From Actinomycetota bacterium (GTDB lineage Bacteria > Acidobacteriota > Blastocatellia > Chloracidobacteriales > Chloracidobacteriaceae): 13,819 nt of DNA. The translations under genes were made by a program, and so were the position numbers. Position 1 is the stretch's first letter; every line of letters starts with the position of its first letter. The stretch is from positions 1 through 13,819 of the forward strand of contig JAAFHI010000017.1 of assembly GCA_013298335.1 (NCBI GenBank), written 5' to 3'. Below are positions 1-6,692 of the stretch, piece after piece. A model generated the notes under the pieces. That model was not told the origin of the DNA. It did no database searches and saw only the letters and a program-made list of their open reading frames with translations.

Positions 1-1
1 G

Positions 2-997
2 CTGGTGGTCGTACCCTATGGCCCGCTCTACGCCGACATCACCAACGTCAACATCGGGCTGCTGATGATTCTTTCGATTTCGTCGGTCGGGGTGCTCGGC
101 ATCGTGCTCGGCGGCTGGGCGTCGAACAGCAAATTCCCGCTGCTCGGCGCGTTGCGGTCGTCGGCGCAGGTGGTGAGCTACGAAGCGGCCATCGGGCTGA
201 CCATCGTGAGCGCGCTCATCTACACGCGGACGTTCTCGATGCAGGGCATCGTCGAAATGCAGAAGAATCTCGGCATCTGGCTGATTTTCTTCCTCTTCCC
301 GTCATTCATCGTCTATCTGGTTTCGGCGGTGGCGGAAACCAACCGCGCCCCGTTCGACCTCGCAGAAGCCGAGTCGGAACTGGTCGGCGGGTTCCACACG
401 GAATACAGCGGCTTCCGGTTCTCGATCTACTTCATCGCGGAATACACCAACATGGTGGTCGTGTCGGCCATCGGCGCGACGATCTTTCTCGGCGGTTGGT
501 ATTTCCCCGGCGTCGAGGACCTCTGCAAGAAGCTGCCCGCGGGATTGTACGAGACGGTGTTCTCGCTCGTGTCGGTCGGCATCTTTGCGGCCAAGGTCGC
601 GTTCATTCTCTATCTGTTCATCTGGATGCGCTGGACGTTCCCGCGCTACCGCTATGACCAGTTGATGGAACTCGGCTGGAAGTGGCTGATGCCCGCCGCG
701 CTCATCAATATCGTGGTGACGGCGGTCATCTTCCTCGTGGGCAAGGAATACGGATTCGTGAAAACGGTCGGCGGCCAGTTGGAGATGGACTGGAGCGGCA
801 AGCTCTACTTCATCGTCGCCGGATTGCTCGGCGCGCTGCCGGTGCTGGCGATCCTGAATACGATCAACCGAAATTCGCGCAGCTTCAACCTGCGGGCGCA
901 GCGCACCACGATTCCGATGGCCCCGCGCAAGATTCGGCTGGTGCCGGGAACGCCTGCCAAGCCGGCGGAGCCGATCTCCGAAGTTGTGGAAAGCTAG
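2..997 (+). CDS. nuoH: NADH-quinone oxidoreductase subunit H (5' partial)
   Basis: Membrane subunit of respiratory complex I that links the peripheral arm to the membrane arm and lines the quinone chamber. The reading frame is already open at the window edge, so the N-terminus (roughly the first 100 residues by comparison with E. coli NuoH) lies upstream. Visible family signatures are GWASNSKFPLLGALRSSAQ (about nt 116-172) and ETNRAPFDLAEAESELVGGF (about nt 335-395), the conserved acidic quinone-site loop, followed by HTEYSG. Several hydrophobic helices follow, and the C-terminus carries a basic, proline-rich tail (RKIRLVPGTPAKPAEP) beyond the usual end. The GTG at nt 5 is an internal valine, not a start. 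The next gene is nuoJ, 174 bases downstream; no nuoI lies between. Identification is secure; the total length is unknown. Confidence 0.95.
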   Translation: MVVVPYGPLYADITNVNIGLLMILSISSVGVLGIVLGGWASNSKFPLLGALRSSAQVVSYEAAIGLTIVSALIYTRTFSMQGIVEMQKNLGIWLIFFLFPSFIVYLVSAVAETNRAPFDLAEAESELVGGFHTEYSGFRFSIYFIAEYTNMVVVSAIGATIFLGGWYFPGVEDLCKKLPAGLYETVFSLVSVGIFAAKVAFILYLFIWMRWTFPRYRYDQLMELGWKWLMPAALINIVVTAVIFLVGKEYGFVKTVGGQLEMDWSGKLYFIVAGLLGALPVLAILNTINRNSRSFNLRAQRTTIPMAPRKIRLVPGTPAKPAEPISEVVES

Positions 998-1005
998 AAA
1001 TTTTC

Positions 1006-1144
1006 GATTGATGATTGACGATTTTCGATTTCAGGAATTCCTTCCGAACATTCGAAAATCCCGAGAGAATTTTAGATTGAAGATTTGAAGGTTGGCGGAT
1101 GGAGAGATGGATTCGAAAAAATCGAAAATCATCAATCTTCAATC
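1006..1144. repeat. Imperfect inverted repeat of GATTTTCGATT type in the nuoH-nuoJ gap
   Basis: The arms at 1006-1031 and 1119-1144 are reverse complements at 24 of 26 positions. They are built from short A/T-rich words such as GATTGA and GATTTTCGATT. A further related copy lies at about 1074-1090. The same words recur upstream of the VOC gene (8808-8840). There is no terminator-like T-run after the right arm, so the nuoHJ transcript may continue through it. Confidence 0.75.
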
Positions 1145-1171
1145 TGAAATCTTAAATTCGGAGAATCCGAA

Positions 1172-1747
1172 ATGTTGTTGCAGGGATGGGAAGCCTTTTT
1201 CTTTTACGGACTGGCGATCACGGTGCTGTTCATGGCGGTGTTCACCGTATCGGCGAAGAACGCGGTTCACAGCGCGCTCTTCCTGATTTCGACGCTCATC
1301 GGGCTGGCCGGGCTGTTTCTGCTGCTGCGCGCGGAATTCGTCGCGGGCGCGCAGATTCTGGTCTACGTCGGGGGCATCCTCGTGCTGTTCCTCTTCGTGC
1401 TGATGCTCGTCAATATCCGCGACGACAACCAGAATCCCTTCAACCGACAGGACAAGATCGCCTTCGTGGTCTCCGGACTGCTCCTTGGCGCGATCATGTT
1501 TTCGGTCTATCACACGCAGCAGAGCGGGTTCTTCAAGTCGAAGCCAACCGACGAGCGGGCGGTCATCGAATCGGCCAAGCCCGGCCCGAACACGGGGATG
1601 ATTTCGACGGATACCGAAAACGTCGGGAAGACGCTCTATACCAAGGCCGTGCTGCCGTTCGAAGTCGCCTCGGTGCTGCTGCTGGTGGCGGTCATCGGAT
1701 CGGTGCTGCTGGCGCGCGACAAGAAGCAGGAAGAAACGTACGACTAG
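1172..1747 (+). CDS. nuoJ: NADH-quinone oxidoreductase subunit J
   Basis: Small integral membrane subunit of complex I, part of the J/K/A cluster that couples quinone chemistry to the antiporter-like subunits. The 191-residue product has about five hydrophobic segments. It shows the family hallmark in the third helix, GAQILVYVGGILVLFLFVLM, containing the conserved Tyr-Val-Gly-Gly region where complex I structures show the mobile pi-bulge. A hydrophilic stretch (about residues 115-160) precedes the last helix, and a charged tail ends the protein. The ATG at 1172 has GGAGAA at 1160-1165 as ribosome binding site, six bases upstream. The alternative frame starting at 1186 is a shadow. The length is normal to slightly long for the family. 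nuoK follows after a 208-base repeat-filled gap. Confidence 0.95.
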   Translation: MLLQGWEAFFFYGLAITVLFMAVFTVSAKNAVHSALFLISTLIGLAGLFLLLRAEFVAGAQILVYVGGILVLFLFVLMLVNIRDDNQNPFNRQDKIAFVVSGLLLGAIMFSVYHTQQSGFFKSKPTDERAVIESAKPGPNTGMISTDTENVGKTLYTKAVLPFEVASVLLLVAVIGSVLLARDKKQEETYD

Positions 1748-1752
1748 GAAGA

Positions 1753-1938
1753 AAGGATGAAGGATGAGGGATGAAGGATGAAAAAAACAGTTATGAGTTT
1801 TGAGTTATGAGTTTTGAGTTGTATCTGAACAGAACGAACGGCCCCGAATCACGATGATTCCAAAACACCGCACGTTGATTTCAAAACGCATCACCTATAA
1901 CTGATTTTTTCATCCCTCATCCTTCATCCCTCATCCTT
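1753..1938. repeat. Long inverted repeat of GGATGA arrays in the nuoJ-nuoK gap
   Basis: Two 42-base arms (1753-1794 and 1897-1938) are reverse complements at 38 of 42 positions. Each arm is a run of GGATGA-type heptamers ending in a poly-A and CAGTTAT. Next to the left arm, a 14-base unit TTATGAGTTTTGAG is repeated twice in tandem (1791-1804, 1805-1818). The loop is about 100 bases with no ORF. The right arm ends only six bases before the nuoK Shine-Dalgarno (1945-1950), so folding could affect nuoK translation; that is inference. A 16-base stretch of the left arm (1753-1768) recurs exactly at 10884-10899. Confidence 0.85.
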
Positions 1939-1955
1939 GGCTTTGGAGAAACACG

Positions 1956-2369
1956 ATGATGATTTCTGAAATGTGGACGCCGGTACTGGCGCTGTTGCAG
2001 CAGGAGCCGAGCGGGTCGTTCGGGCAGCGGCTGGTGCAGTCGTTCAGCCAGGCCAGCACAACGAGTTTTCTGTTCCTGAGCGCGATTCTGTTCACGGTCG
2101 GCGTGTATGGCGTGCTGACCCGCCGCAACATGATCGTCATCTTCATGTCGGTGGAACTGATGTTGAGCGCGGCGAACCTGAACTTCATCACGTTTTCGCG
2201 GTACTGGCAGACGCAGGGCAACGAGTATGCCTACAACGGCCAGATCATGACGATTTTCGTGATTGTCGTGGCGGCGGCGGAAGCCGCGCTCGGACTGGCG
2301 CTCCTGCTGACGCTCTATCGCAACCGCGAAACCGTCTCGGCTGATGAAATCACGCTCCTGAAATGGTGA
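1956..2369 (+). CDS. nuoK: NADH-quinone oxidoreductase subunit K, N-terminally extended
   Basis: Three-helix membrane subunit of complex I (MrpC-like) that carries part of the central chain of charged residues. The core is recognisable from about residue 35. E67, in the [11 protein letters not shown] helix, and E109, in the [12 protein letters not shown] helix, correspond to the two essential glutamates of E. coli NuoK (E36 and E72). The product is 137 residues against about 100 for most NuoK. The extra length comes from roughly 30 N-terminal residues ([10 protein letters not shown] to SQAS) and a slightly longer loop before the third helix ([15 protein letters not shown]). The ATG at 1956 is preceded by GGAGAA (1945-1950). 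An in-frame GTG at 2034 would remove the extension but has no convincing ribosome site. Confidence 0.93.
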   Translation: MMISEMWTPVLALLQQEPSGSFGQRLVQSFSQASTTSFLFLSAILFTVGVYGVLTRRNMIVIFMSVELMLSAANLNFITFSRYWQTQGNEYAYNGQIMTIFVIVVAAAEAALGLALLLTLYRNRETVSADEITLLKW

Positions 2370-2381
2370 TCCCGCCAAAGG

Positions 2382-2440
2382 ACTGACTACTGGCGGCTGG
2401 CGGCTGGCCACTGAAAGCTGACCACTGACTACTGACGACT
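2382..2440. repeat. CTGACTACTG / CTGGCCACTG repeat array in the nuoK-nuoL gap
   Basis: This is an array of short related words. CTGACTACTG occurs at 2383-2392 and 2425-2434, GGCGGCT is doubled around 2393-2406, and CTGGCCACTG lies at 2404-2413. The last word is found exactly again in the atpE upstream repeat at 12483-12492. The array ends about five bases before the nuoL ATG and leaves no recognisable Shine-Dalgarno there. Confidence 0.7.
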
Positions 2441-2445
2441 CGCTT

Positions 2446-4770
2446 ATGAAACTGATTGCACTCATCCCGTTTTTTCCGCTGATCGGATTCGTCTTCAACG
2501 GCGTGTTCGCCAAACGACTCGGACTGTCCGAAAAGGTCATCGGCGGCATCGCCTGCCTGATGGTCGCGGCGTCGTTCTTCTGCTCGGTGGCCGCGGTGTA
2601 CGAGTTCTCGCACTACGCCCATGACCCGAAGGTGATCGCCGAGGCGAAGGCGCGGCAGGCGGAACTCAAGGCGAAGGCCGAGGGCGCGCAAAAAACCGGC
2701 ATGAAAGCGGAAGCGAAGCCGGAGAGCCACGCCGCGAAGTCCGGCGGCCATGACGCGAAGGACAAATCGGCGGGCGAACACGCGGGTGGTCACGAAGCCG
2801 TCGCGACGCCCTACACCGTGACGCTGTTCGAATGGATTCCGGGCGGAATGCTCAACTACACGCTCGGCAACAACGCGGGCCGGGGCGGGGCCGATTTCTC
2901 GGTGAAGTGGGCCTACCAGCTCGACCAGTTGTCGGGTCTCTACATTGTTTTCATCACCTTCGTCGCGTTCTTCATCCACCTCTTCGCCATCGGTTACATG
3001 CACGGCGACAAGAGTTTCCCCCGGTTCTTCGCCTATCTGAACCTCTTCATGTTCATGATGCTGAACCTCGTGCTCGGCGCGAACTTCCTGATGACGTTTG
3101 TCGGCTGGGAAGGCGTGGGGCTCGCGTCGTATCTGCTTATCGGCTACTACCTGAAGAAGCCGGAAGCCGGACAGGCGAGCAAGAAGGCGTTCGTGATGAA
3201 CCGCATCGGCGACTTCGGGCTGATGCTCGCGATGATGGCGATCATGGCTGTCTTCGGAACGCTCGACTACTCCGAAGTGATGGGAATGGTTCAGGCGTAC
3301 CCGCAGGAGGCGTTCGGCTGGGCGTCGATCAGCTTCGCGACCGGGACGCTGACGGTCATCGCGCTGCTCATTTTCCTCGGCGCGGCGGGCAAGAGCGCGC
3401 AGATTCCGCTCTACACCTGGCTGCCGGACGCGATGGCCGGCCCGACGCCGGTGTCGGCGCTCATCCACGCGGCGACGATGGTCACGGCGGGCGTCTACCT
3501 CGTGGCGCGCTGCAACCCGATTTTTCAACGCTCGCCCACGGCCATGTTCACGGTCGCGATCATCGGTCTTGCGACGGCGTTCGTGGCGGCGACCATCGGC
3601 ATTACCCAGACCGACATCAAGAAGGCGCTCGCCTATTCGACGGTTTCGCAGCTCGGCTTCATGTTTCTGGGCTGCGGCGTCGGGGCGTTTGTCGCGGGCG
3701 TGTTCCACGTCGTGACGCACGCCTTCTTCAAGGCGCAGCTTTTCCTCGGTTCGGGAAGCGTGATTCATGGCGGATCGCCGAGCGGCCACCAGCAGGAAAT
3801 GGCGTACTACGGCAATTTCCGCAAGTACATGCCGATTACCTTCGCGACCATGATGCTTTCGCTGCTTGCGATCTGCGGCATCATTCCCTTCGCCGGGTTC
3901 TTCAGTAAGGACGAAATTCTCGCCAAGGCGATGCACACGCCGGTGTTCGGTCATGAAACCGGGCTGATTCTCTATGCTGTCGGCCTGCTGACGGCGGGGA
4001 TAACCGCGTTCTACATGACCCGCCTGATGTGTCTGACCTTCTTCGGCAAGGAACGCTTCCTCGAAGGTCCGGATTTTCAGGAAGGTCACGGTCACCACGA
4101 CGACGATCACCACGCGCCCGCGTCGAAGGATTTTCATCCGCACGAATCGCCGCTTGTGATGACGCTGCCGCTGATGGTGCTCGGCGCGTTTGCCCTGCTC
4201 GCGGGTTTCGCGGGCGTGTCGGAAGAACTGACTGGCGGCGCGTTCCCGAACTACGTTCACCACTGGCTCGCGCCGGTCGTGGATTCGACCTTCTATCCGG
4301 AAAAGACGGTCACCGCCGTCAACACGACCGAGTGGATTCTCTCGATCGTGAGCGTGGTCTGGGCGCTGGCGATGATGGGCGTTGCCTTTTTCCTCTACGC
4401 GGTGAAGCCGGAACTGCCGGGCAAGCTCGCCGCGACGCTCAAGCCGCTCTACACCCTGAGTTTCCGGAAGTGGTTCTGGGATGAAATCCTCGATGTCTAC
4501 GTCGTGGGCGCGCTGAAGAAGCTCAACCTCGGCGCGTGGGGCGTGGATTTCCTCGTGGATTCGGTCGTGAACTTCTTTGCGTGGCTGGCGCGCGCGTCGT
4601 CGGTGCTCCTGCGGACGGCCCAGACCGGCCTGATGCAGAACTATGTACTGGTGATGACACTCGGCGTCTTTTTACTGGTGGTCGGAATGGGCTACACGTT
4701 CTTCAAGGAAATCTGGACGAACAGTCCGGCGAAGACCGTGCCGGCGGCCCCGGCGACGAGCCGACGGTAA
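2446..4770 (+). CDS. nuoL: NADH-quinone oxidoreductase subunit L with a charged insertion
   Basis: Distal antiporter-like proton-pumping subunit of complex I. Family landmarks are the helix with FVGWEGVGLASYLLIGYY (key E222) and the broken-helix region GKSAQIPLYTWLPDAMAGPT (key K316). KKALAYSTVSQLGFM and THAFFKAQLFLGSGSVIHG are also present, and a C-terminal amphipathic helix plus final helix extend beyond the NuoM/N type. The product is 774 residues against about 610-650 for most NuoL. Much of the excess is a hydrophilic Ala/Lys/Glu/His-rich insertion at about residues 59-120, between the second helix and the TLFEWI strand. A second His-rich loop lies at residues 546-566 and ends in PHESP, which is usual for the family. 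The ATG at 2446 has no clear Shine-Dalgarno; it was chosen because the N-terminal helix MKLIALIPFFPLIGF fits the family. Confidence 0.96.
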   Translation: MKLIALIPFFPLIGFVFNGVFAKRLGLSEKVIGGIACLMVAASFFCSVAAVYEFSHYAHDPKVIAEAKARQAELKAKAEGAQKTGMKAEAKPESHAAKSGGHDAKDKSAGEHAGGHEAVATPYTVTLFEWIPGGMLNYTLGNNAGRGGADFSVKWAYQLDQLSGLYIVFITFVAFFIHLFAIGYMHGDKSFPRFFAYLNLFMFMMLNLVLGANFLMTFVGWEGVGLASYLLIGYYLKKPEAGQASKKAFVMNRIGDFGLMLAMMAIMAVFGTLDYSEVMGMVQAYPQEAFGWASISFATGTLTVIALLIFLGAAGKSAQIPLYTWLPDAMAGPTPVSALIHAATMVTAGVYLVARCNPIFQRSPTAMFTVAIIGLATAFVAATIGITQTDIKKALAYSTVSQLGFMFLGCGVGAFVAGVFHVVTHAFFKAQLFLGSGSVIHGGSPSGHQQEMAYYGNFRKYMPITFATMMLSLLAICGIIPFAGFFSKDEILAKAMHTPVFGHETGLILYAVGLLTAGITAFYMTRLMCLTFFGKERFLEGPDFQEGHGHHDDDHHAPASKDFHPHESPLVMTLPLMVLGAFALLAGFAGVSEELTGGAFPNYVHHWLAPVVDSTFYPEKTVTAVNTTEWILSIVSVVWALAMMGVAFFLYAVKPELPGKLAATLKPLYTLSFRKWFWDEILDVYVVGALKKLNLGAWGVDFLVDSVVNFFAWLARASSVLLRTAQTGLMQNYVLVMTLGVFLLVVGMGYTFFKEIWTNSPAKTVPAAPATSRR

Positions 4771-4777
4771 GTAGCGG

Positions 4778-4870
4778 AAGGTGTCAGGTATCGGGTGTCG
4801 GGTTTCAGGTGAAACCGAAAACGCAAAACCGGTTTGAACCTGAAACCCGACACCCGACACCTGAAACCTT
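4778..4870. repeat. Strong hairpin-forming inverted repeat in the nuoL-nuoM gap
   Basis: The arms at 4778-4810 and 4838-4870 (33 bases each) match as reverse complements at 31 of 33 positions, made of TGTCGGGT/TTCAGG words. Inside the loop, AAACCG (4812-4817) can also pair with CGGTTT (4830-4835), lengthening the stem. The right arm ends four bases before the nuoM ribosome site AGGA (4874-4877). No long T-run follows, only CCTTTTAAGG, so this is more likely an RNA-processing or stability hairpin than a full terminator. The function is inferred. Confidence 0.85.
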
Positions 4871-4884
4871 TTAAGGAATAGCGT

Positions 4885-6675
4885 ATGTCATTCGGGAATG
4901 TGCTTCTTTCCGCCGAACCGGCGAAATTCTTCCTCGGACCGATCGGCATCCTGTCGATCGTGATGTGGCTCCCGCTCGTCGGCGGGCTGATCCTCGCCTT
5001 CTTCATCGACAAGCGAAAGACGGATCTCATCCGGCAGTTCACGACCGCGTGGATGGGGCTGAGTTTCCTCGTCTCGCTGCCCCTCGCCCTGATGTGGAAG
5101 GGCGACGTCGCGGGTTTGCAGTTCATCGAAAGCTATGCGTGGATTCCGTCCATCGGCGCAAAGTATCAGGTCGGCGTGGACGGCATGGCGCTCTCGCTCG
5201 TGCTGCTGACGACGCTCTTCGGACCGATTGTCGCGCTCTGCTCGTGGAGCTACATCGAAAAGCGGTGCAAGGAATATTACGTCCTGCTGCTCGTGATGCA
5301 GTCGTTCATGGTCGCCGTTTTCTCGTCGGTCGATCTGTTCATGTTCTACGTCGTGTTCGAGGTGATGCTCGTCCCGATGTACCTGCTCATCGGCATCTGG
5401 GGTGGCGAGCGCCGGTTGTACGCCGCAATCAAGTTCTTTCTCTTCACGCTGGTCGGCTCGGTCATGATGCTGCTGGCGATGGTGCAGTTCTACTTCACGG
5501 CCCCGGGGGTCGCGGTGAACCACCAGAAGGAAGTCCGTCAGGCGGCGCAGGTCATCGCGGGCAACAACGCCGAAATGTTGCGGTTGATCGAGGACGGCCT
5601 CGAAACCGCCCGGTTGGCGGCGATTCCGCGTGACGCCGATGTCATTGGCGCGGACGAAGCCCCGCTCGGAACGTTCAACATCTTTTCCCTTCAGGCCATC
5701 GGCAGCGCGCGCGGCGCGGGCAACACGCCCCTGATTCCGCTGTCGCTCCAGTTGTGGCTGTTCGCCGGGTTCGCCATCGCGCTCGCCATCAAGGTCCCGA
5801 TGTTCCCGTTCCACACGTGGCTGCCCGATGCCCACGTCGAGGCCCCGACCGCCGGGTCGGCGATTCTGGCGGGCATCCTGCTGAAAATCGGGACCTACGG
5901 CTTCCTGCGCTTCAACTTCCCGATGTTCCCCGACGCGGCGCAGGACCCGCGCGTCGTGAAGATTTTCGGGACGCTCGCCATCATCGGCATCATCTACGGC
6001 TCGATGGTCGCGCTCGCGCAGAAGGACATGAAGAAGGTCATCGCCTATTCGTCGGTCGCCCACATGGGCACGCTGATGCTGTCGATGTTCGCCTTCAACC
6101 CCAACGGCATCAACGGCGCGGTGCTCCAGATGCTGAGTCACGGCGTCACCAGCGGCGCGCTCTTCATCATGATCGGCGTTTTGTATGAGCGCCGCCACAC
6201 GCGCGAGATTTCGGAATACGGCGGCGTGGTCGAACGCATGCCCGCCTTCGCGACGCTCTTCGCCATTGCGACGATGGCGAGCGTCGGGCTGCCGCTGCTG
6301 AACGGGTTCGTCGGTGAGTTCGTCGGCCTGCGGGGCGTGTTCGAAGCCAACATCGGCTGGGCGTTCCTCGCGACGACCGGCATCATTCTCGGCGCGGCCT
6401 ACATGCTGTGGCTCTACCAGCGGGTGTTTCTCGGACCGGTAACGGCGAAGAACGCCGGCCTCGAAGATTTGAAACCGCGCGAGTGGGCGTACCTGTTGCC
6501 GCTCGTCGCCCTGATGATCATTCTCGGCGTCTATCCGAAACCGCTCGTGAAGCTCATCAACGGCTCGACCGAAACGATTGTCCGGCAGATGCGTCCGGGA
6601 TACTTCGCGCCCGCCGAAACCAAGGGTGAAAAAGTGGCGGAAACGTCCGTTCCGGCGCCTGGCGTCAAGAAATAA
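4885..6675 (+). CDS. nuoM: NADH-quinone oxidoreductase subunit M with a loop insertion
   Basis: Middle antiporter-like proton-pumping subunit of complex I. Landmarks are YVVFEVMLVPMYLLIG with the conserved E159, AIKVPMFPFHTWLPDAHVEA with the conserved K303, KKVIAYSSVAHMGTLML, and LPLLNGFVGEF near the C-terminal third. The length is 596 residues; about 500 is usual. The main excess is a hydrophilic, alpha-helical-looking insertion at about residues 207-262 (nt 5503-5670), between FYFTA and TFNIFSL, plus a short tail ending APGVKK. The ATG at 4885 has AAGGA (4873-4877) seven bases upstream. nuoN begins 17 bases after the stop, so the two are almost certainly co-transcribed. Confidence 0.96.
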   Translation: MSFGNVLLSAEPAKFFLGPIGILSIVMWLPLVGGLILAFFIDKRKTDLIRQFTTAWMGLSFLVSLPLALMWKGDVAGLQFIESYAWIPSIGAKYQVGVDGMALSLVLLTTLFGPIVALCSWSYIEKRCKEYYVLLLVMQSFMVAVFSSVDLFMFYVVFEVMLVPMYLLIGIWGGERRLYAAIKFFLFTLVGSVMMLLAMVQFYFTAPGVAVNHQKEVRQAAQVIAGNNAEMLRLIEDGLETARLAAIPRDADVIGADEAPLGTFNIFSLQAIGSARGAGNTPLIPLSLQLWLFAGFAIALAIKVPMFPFHTWLPDAHVEAPTAGSAILAGILLKIGTYGFLRFNFPMFPDAAQDPRVVKIFGTLAIIGIIYGSMVALAQKDMKKVIAYSSVAHMGTLMLSMFAFNPNGINGAVLQMLSHGVTSGALFIMIGVLYERRHTREISEYGGVVERMPAFATLFAIATMASVGLPLLNGFVGEFVGLRGVFEANIGWAFLATTGIILGAAYMLWLYQRVFLGPVTAKNAGLEDLKPREWAYLLPLVALMIILGVYPKPLVKLINGSTETIVRQMRPGYFAPAETKGEKVAETSVPAPGVKK

Positions 6676-6692
6676 TCGAAACCGAAAATTTT

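Noticed and set aside
1753..1938. Possible CRISPR-like array from the periodic GGATGA words
   Set aside because: Units are 7 bases, directly adjacent and without spacers; the arrangement is an inverted repeat.
2350..4263. 637-codon open frame on the minus strand
   Set aside because: It lies antisense to nuoL, has an Arg/His/Glu-rich composition with no domain, and is the expected shadow of GC-rich coding sequence.
4888..6198. 436-codon open frame on the minus strand
   Set aside because: Antisense to nuoM with the same low-complexity charged composition and no ribosome site or motif.
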